Shown piece after piece: positions 62,200-64,000 of a DNA stretch of 64,000 bases (position 1 is the first letter of the stretch; every line of letters starts with the position of its first letter). The DNA is taken from contig JAHBTO010000001.1 of NCBI GenBank assembly GCA_019638525.1, positions 434,001-498,000 on the forward strand. The letters are read 5' to 3'. The notes below the pieces were generated by a model, which worked only from the letters and a program-made list of their open reading frames with translations, was not told where the DNA came from and made no database searches. A program made the translations under genes and the position numbers. The DNA comes from Ferruginibacter sp. GTDB lineage: Bacteria > Bacteroidota > Bacteroidia > Chitinophagales > Chitinophagaceae.

Positions 62200-63996
62200 T
62201 TAATGGCCCTTCGTTTCTTCCTCGCCTACAGGCACATTTTGGGGTATAAATTCTTTACCATCTTTTGAATATTCATAAGCGCCACGGTAAACTTCCGGTA
62301 TTTCGCCCGGCCAGTTACCATGCCCCGGATGTATAGGCGCTGTCCACTCTAATGTATTTGATTGCCATGGATTTTGATTGGTAACTTTTCTGCCTTTATA
62401 CATGCTGTAAAAGAAATTAAAAACAAATAATAATTGTACAGCAAATACAATGATAACAACAAAGCTTATAAACTCATTGAGGCCTGCAAACATTTTAAAT
62501 GAGTTCCAGCCTGAATAGTCATAATAACGGCGTGGCATACCCGCTAAACCTTCGTAGTGCATAGGCCAAAATATAAGATACGCACCAACAATGGTTACCC
62601 AAAAATGAATATATGCCAACGTGTTATTCATATAGCGGCCAAACATTTTAGGGAACCAGTGATAAATACCTGCCAGCATACCGAATATAGAAGCCACACC
62701 CATTACAATATGAAAGTGTGCAATTACAAAATAAGTATCATGCAAATGCAAATCAAGTGCAGAGTTACCAAGGAAGATACCAGTTAAACCTCCGCTTATG
62801 AATAAACTTACAAAACCAATTGAAAACAGCATGCCCGGAGTAAATCGAATATTGCCCCGCCATAAAGTAGTTAACCAGTTAAACACTTTAATGGCCGATG
62901 GTACTGCAATCAATAAGGTAAGCAGTACGAATACCGATCCAAGGAAGGGATTCATACCGGTTACAAACATATGGTGCGCCCAAACCAAAAAGGCCAGTGT
63001 ACAAATTGCAAACAATGAACCCACCATAGCCATATAACCAAAAATTGGCTTGCGGCTGTTAACACTAATAATTTCTGAACTAATACCCATTGCCGGCAGT
63101 GCTATGATATAAACTTCGGGGTGGCCCAGGAACCAGAATAAATGCTGGAACAAGATGGCGCTACCGCCTTCGTTGGGTAATATTTTACCGGCAATTACAA
63201 TATCGCTTAAGTAAAAACTGGTACCCAGGTTCCTGTCGAACAATAATAATATAACGCCTGAAAACAAAACCGGGAAAGATAATACACCCAGTATTGCTGT
63301 AAATAACAATGCCCAAACGGTTAGCGGCAGGCGAGTCATGCTCATACCTTTTGTACGCATACTTAATATGGTGGTAATATAATTAAGGCCTCCCAGTAAC
63401 GACGATATAATAAACATGGCCATACTTACCAACCAATAGTCCATACCAACAACAGCACCACTTGATGCATCACCCAACGCACTTAACGGAGGATAAATCG
63501 TCCAACCACCACTTGCAGGGCCGGTTTGTACAAATAAAGATGCAAACATAATGATGGAAGCCAGGAAGAAAAACCAATAGCTAAGCATGTTTAACATGGG
63601 CGAAGCCATATCCCTTGCACCAATTTGTAAAGGGATTAAATAGTTTGCAAAAGTGCCGCTTAAGCCGGCTGTTAATACAAAAAACACAAGGATTGTACCA
63701 TGCATGGTAACCAATGCATAATAAAACTCAGGTTTTAATTTACCGCCTGCAGCCCAATGCCCTAGCAGGTCTTCCAGCCAGGGAAAAGTTGTATCGGGGA
63801 ATCCTAACTGTAAACGGAAAATTACAGAAAACAAACCACCAATAATAGCCCAAATAATGCCCGTAACCAAAAATTGTTTGGAAATCATTTTATGATCCTG
63901 GCTAAAAACGTATTTGGATATAAACGTTTCGTGATGGTGATGTTCGTGATGAACTTCATGAACACCTGCATGCTGAACTGTTGCTACGCTACTCAT
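62200..63996 (-). CDS. ctaD: Cytochrome c oxidase subunit I
   Basis: The 598-residue protein is complete, starting 4 bases from the window edge, with about 12 helices. Haem and CuB ligands are seen in TMHGTILVFF (His near 97), WFLGHPEVYIIALP (His near 290, with the cross-linked Tyr), AHHMFVTGMN (His pair near 341) and HDTYFVIAHFHIVMG (about 418-432). This is the A-type (haem-copper) oxidase core that reduces oxygen to water and pumps protons. Subunit II, expected upstream, lies outside the window. His-rich N-terminus (HEVHHEHHHHE, near 13-23) could bind metal. Confidence 0.97.
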   Translation of the reverse strand: MSSVATVQHAGVHEVHHEHHHHETFISKYVFSQDHKMISKQFLVTGIIWAIIGGLFSVIFRLQLGFPDTTFPWLEDLLGHWAAGGKLKPEFYYALVTMHGTILVFFVLTAGLSGTFANYLIPLQIGARDMASPMLNMLSYWFFFLASIIMFASLFVQTGPASGGWTIYPPLSALGDASSGAVVGMDYWLVSMAMFIISSLLGGLNYITTILSMRTKGMSMTRLPLTVWALLFTAILGVLSFPVLFSGVILLLFDRNLGTSFYLSDIVIAGKILPNEGGSAILFQHLFWFLGHPEVYIIALPAMGISSEIISVNSRKPIFGYMAMVGSLFAICTLAFLVWAHHMFVTGMNPFLGSVFVLLTLLIAVPSAIKVFNWLTTLWRGNIRFTPGMLFSIGFVSLFISGGLTGIFLGNSALDLHLHDTYFVIAHFHIVMGVASIFGMLAGIYHWFPKMFGRYMNNTLAYIHFWVTIVGAYLIFWPMHYEGLAGMPRRYYDYSGWNSFKMFAGLNEFISFVVIIVFAVQLLFVFNFFYSMYKGRKVTNQNPWQSNTLEWTAPIHPGHGNWPGEIPEVYRGAYEYSKDGKEFIPQNVPVGEEETKGH

Positions 63997-64000
63997 ATTC

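Overview
The window comes from the chromosome of an AT-rich Bacteroidota bacterium, most likely a member of the Chitinophagaceae or a close relative. Three things support this. Most starts lack a Shine-Dalgarno sequence. Several genes carry a TAnnTTTG -7 box upstream, the Bacteroidota sigma-A promoter type. Many products are families typical of that phylum: DUF4197, DUF5522, DUF6498, DUF6986, a multidomain PspC/PadR pair, a fused E1 alpha/beta dehydrogenase and a caa3-type oxidase cluster with two subunit-III-like proteins. I see no phage, transposase, CRISPR array or rRNA. This is mostly core chromosome.

Layout. 1-2.8 kb: the end of an acyl-ACP-reductase-like gene, a BtaA-like aminocarboxypropyltransferase, a small membrane protein and a DUF4197 lipoprotein. 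2.9-12 kb: lysS, a secreted cyclophilin, then exported peptide-handling proteins (an Asp-box propeller, a DPP IV-type S9 peptidase and an M49 dipeptidyl peptidase III). 12-16.6 kb: a GlxA-type regulator divergent from a VOC/AHSA1/DoxX set, and a fused 2-oxoacid dehydrogenase E1. 16.7-26.5 kb: a VWA protein, a holin-like protein, an active/inactive M16 peptidase pair, a PDZ aspartic protease, mqnC (futalosine menaquinone route), and a PadR-PspC operon with a small upstream ORF. 27-38.2 kb: a lipoprotein, a cell-wall amidase, DUF6498, an H1-like lysine-rich protein, acyl-CoA dehydrogenase, MarR, a glycosyltransferase/mqo/OppC-like permease run, and Lrp.

38.2-38.9 kb holds no protein gene but contains the most unusual element. 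It is a promoter- and terminator-flanked RNA gene with an intact class II tRNA core (acceptor, D, anticodon and T arms) and a 98-nt structured variable arm. A degenerate partial copy and small palindromic repeats follow it.

38.9-52 kb: an M28 peptidase and a nine-gene minus-strand purine catabolic operon. It encodes guanine deaminase, xanthine dehydrogenase subunits A and B, allantoinase, allantoicase, the membrane urate oxidase PuuD with a cytochrome c tail, a UraD-UraH fusion, a malate-synthase-like DUF6986 protein and XdhC. Together they would take guanine to urate, allantoin, allantoate and ureidoglycolate; the DUF6986 protein may use the resulting glyoxylate. Divergent from this operon is an undescribed pair, a polytopic membrane protein overlapping a THEP1-like NTPase.

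53.6-64 kb: a membrane protein, UspA, the overlapping trmB/DUF5522/alkyltransferase-like trio, an OB-fold-like protein, then the cytochrome oxidase operon on the minus strand (subunit I, heme O synthase, two subunit III proteins, subunit IV, followed by SCO1, DUF420 and a small membrane protein). MqnC, Mqo, PuuD and the oxidase outline a menaquinone- and cytochrome c-based aerobic respiratory chain.
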